64,000 nt of DNA from Veillonella rodentium. Its GTDB lineage: Bacteria; Bacillota; Negativicutes; Veillonellales; Veillonellaceae. The notes beneath the pieces were generated by a model. The model had not been told where the DNA came from. It was given only the letters and a program-made list of their open reading frames with translations, and ran no database searches. Made by a program: the position numbers and the translations under genes. The stretch is taken from contig NZ_LT906470.1 in the NCBI RefSeq assembly GCF_900187285.1, positions 1 through 64,000 on the forward strand, written 5' to 3'. Positions 63,501 through 64,000 of the stretch are shown here, in pieces (position 1 is the first letter of the stretch; every line of letters starts with the position of its first letter).

Positions 63501-64000
63501 GCAAAGGTCTGCGTTTCGATGCGGATAACAACAGCGAAAAAACGAATAAGTTAGGTTCCAAGGTAGCTGTTAACGGCGACAGCAATATCACGACGGAAAT
63601 CACACAGTCCGGTGACGATACCAAAATCGGTATTAAACTGAATCAGGATCTTAATGTTAAAAGCGTAACCGCTGTCGATACGGTGAAAGCCGGCGGTGTG
63701 ACCGTGGGCAAACAGGCTGACGGAACGAATCCGACTGTCGGTAATTATGTAACCGGCCTGGACAATAAGAACTGGGATGCGTCCAATATCGTATCCGGCC
63801 GTGCCGCAACGGAAGATCAGCTGCAAAAAGCGTTGAATAAACAGAGTGCGGATGCGACGGATTATCGCTTGATCAGGAATCAGGCGACCGGCTCCAACGG
63901 TGATTATACCGTGGACGGCAACGGCGATGTGGCGTTGACCGTACAGGATAAGAATCATACGGATAAGACGGAAACCGTTACGATCAAGGATGTGGCGTCC
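60521..64000 (+). CDS. Large YadA-type trimeric autotransporter, truncated by window edge
   Basis: An open frame of 1160 codons runs from the ATG at 60521 past the right edge. GAGGAAGGA at 60507-60515 is the ribosome binding site. It begins with an extended signal peptide region, MNRIYNVIWSKAKKCYVVVS, typical of large autotransporters, then a hydrophobic core (MSVIMAVAALLAGINIGTAH) ending AHA. The head (residues ~65-450) has many 14-residue YadA repeats such as SIAIGAAET, SFAMGSSS and SIALGGNAK. Then come stalk motifs RRITNVAGGEDDTDAANIKQ and TRQITNVAAGTADTDAVNVA. The last ~300 residues repeat modules with KKTVTIKDIASKTELDKV and ETVTIKDVAS. It is probably a surface adhesin. The anchor lies outside the window. 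Confidence 0.9.
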   Translation, partial: MNRIYNVIWSKAKKCYVVVSELVKSGGGKTRSVHTGTSWARMSVIMAVAALLAGINIGTAHAVLIIDGVSNGYAVGKNPYSSNSYLFNYKNPGNKAALDGSGSESGYYTTTSFSGVALGEGTDIRESGTSNSYSGVAVGSYAKATGGLSLAFGNYAQATNASSMSIGTATLSSGFNSLAMMRQSAATKDFSTAIGTAAWADGVGSFAMGYSATAKGEQSIAIGAAETKKLAGQGNIPSAEYNSDGNTVTEGARSLAFGTSARTASGADDSMAFGSKANTSGANAVAMGYNAQAKATDSFAIGNTAVSTGTGATAMGKSAQATGTSSFAMGSSSSAAGTDSIAMGSSSLAKMANSIALGGNAKSQGADALAIGGAANAGNTGAIALGKGAQAVSANSTAIGSGATVTGANAMAIGTNAKASTPNSLALGSGTEITKTLTDGYSAFTNEINHNYVMGVVAVGNDGVGRRITNVAGGEDDTDAANIKQLKYVNSNLAQSIAGSSYTGYEANGSTYKAPDFNIKNSTYHTVKDAVEAAQTNFFSAKGDSSDANYDNTGATGTNATAAGVRTSAAGNYGTAVGADASAANANSTAIGYKAKSSVNDGVALGSDSVASVAAGKTGYNVGTANSRTNTYSGLTGAALTSALGAVSVGDGGTKTRQITNVAAGTADTDAVNVAQLRNVNLKVAGNTNANGGRNDVLLDNQTLTVKGDGTYITTTANNQTIDVALTDATKKKIDNAADKDLSNITDTAKKNITALGTVVQAGNNVTVGAPVADPVTGQKTYTVNGMDTKVSLGTSGLMTLSGGTPDASGVRNYIVDVDPAKVAKTDLSNITDGGRTVIREEAKNSVKVIAGKNTVITEGVDGTYKTYKVDVDAPDYQLVENSGAADKAYTVSGNKVDLTVQDAKNPADKKTVTIKDIASKTELDKVQDRSVKYDGAAGKDTVTLEGVGGTKITNLKDGLIASGSKEAVNGGQLHDVKNELNTAITNTKNEVIGKGLRFDADNNSEKTNKLGSKVAVNGDSNITTEITQSGDDTKIGIKLNQDLNVKSVTAVDTVKAGGVTVGKQADGTNPTVGNYVTGLDNKNWDASNIVSGRAATEDQLQKALNKQSADATDYRLIRNQATGSNGDYTVDGNGDVALTVQDKNHTDKTETVTIKDVAS

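Overview
The window looks like part of a diderm Firmicute of the class Negativicutes, most likely Veillonellaceae. The gene order dnaA-dnaN-yaaA-recF-dciA-remB-gyrB is the Firmicutes replication cluster. The rest encodes a Gram-negative envelope: lipopolysaccharide (LPS) synthesis, RND efflux, YadA-type trimeric autotransporters, and an SLH domain of the kind that ties the outer membrane to peptidoglycan in this class. The genus is inferred from these features; no database was searched.

Layout. 1-7.3 kb: replication cluster, with a chromosome origin between dnaA and dnaN (DnaA boxes plus a DnaA-trio-like tract). 7.3-9.3 kb: a LysP-type amino-acid permease and a YbjQ-family protein. 9.3-9.6 kb: nested inverted repeats that copy the 3' end of the neighbouring efflux gene. 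9.6-18.7 kb: RND efflux pair, CNNM/HlyC-type membrane protein, secreted esterase, and a lysine-rich protein of unknown function. 18.9-38.0 kb: surface glycan region with two LtaS-like sulfatase-fold transferases, a WaaE-like transferase, several GT4 and three GT9 transferases, a DUF535 protein, a WaaL-type ligase, a WbaP-type initiating transferase, Wzy-like polymerase, Wzx-like flippase and gmhA. Together they can build heptose-containing core sugars and a Wzx/Wzy-dependent O-chain and join them. 38-43.5 kb: monomeric [FeFe]-hydrogenase, a repeat-rich intergenic stretch, a candidate structured RNA, a GH3-like lipoprotein lacking the usual NagZ catalytic loop residues, a sigma-70-like factor, and an unrecognised protein.

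43.6-51.9 kb: a complete type II-A CRISPR-Cas system. A tracrRNA with its own promoter is encoded on the minus strand, divergent from cas9-cas1-cas2-csn2. The array follows with 27 repeats (the last truncated) and 26 spacers of 30 bp. Two things stand out. The leader holds a 14-nt exact reverse complement of the repeat. The 3' part of cas9 (WED/PAM-interacting region) is visibly more AT-rich than the rest, which suggests exchange of the targeting domain. A small membrane protein starts 29 bp after the broken last repeat.

52-64 kb: small secreted proteins (one truncated into a terminator), a sodium/solute symporter, a 33-residue holin-like peptide resembling type I toxins, a DUF3829 lipoprotein, and two YadA-type autotransporters. 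The first carries a C-terminal SLH domain after its barrel. The second starts at 60521 and runs off the right edge.
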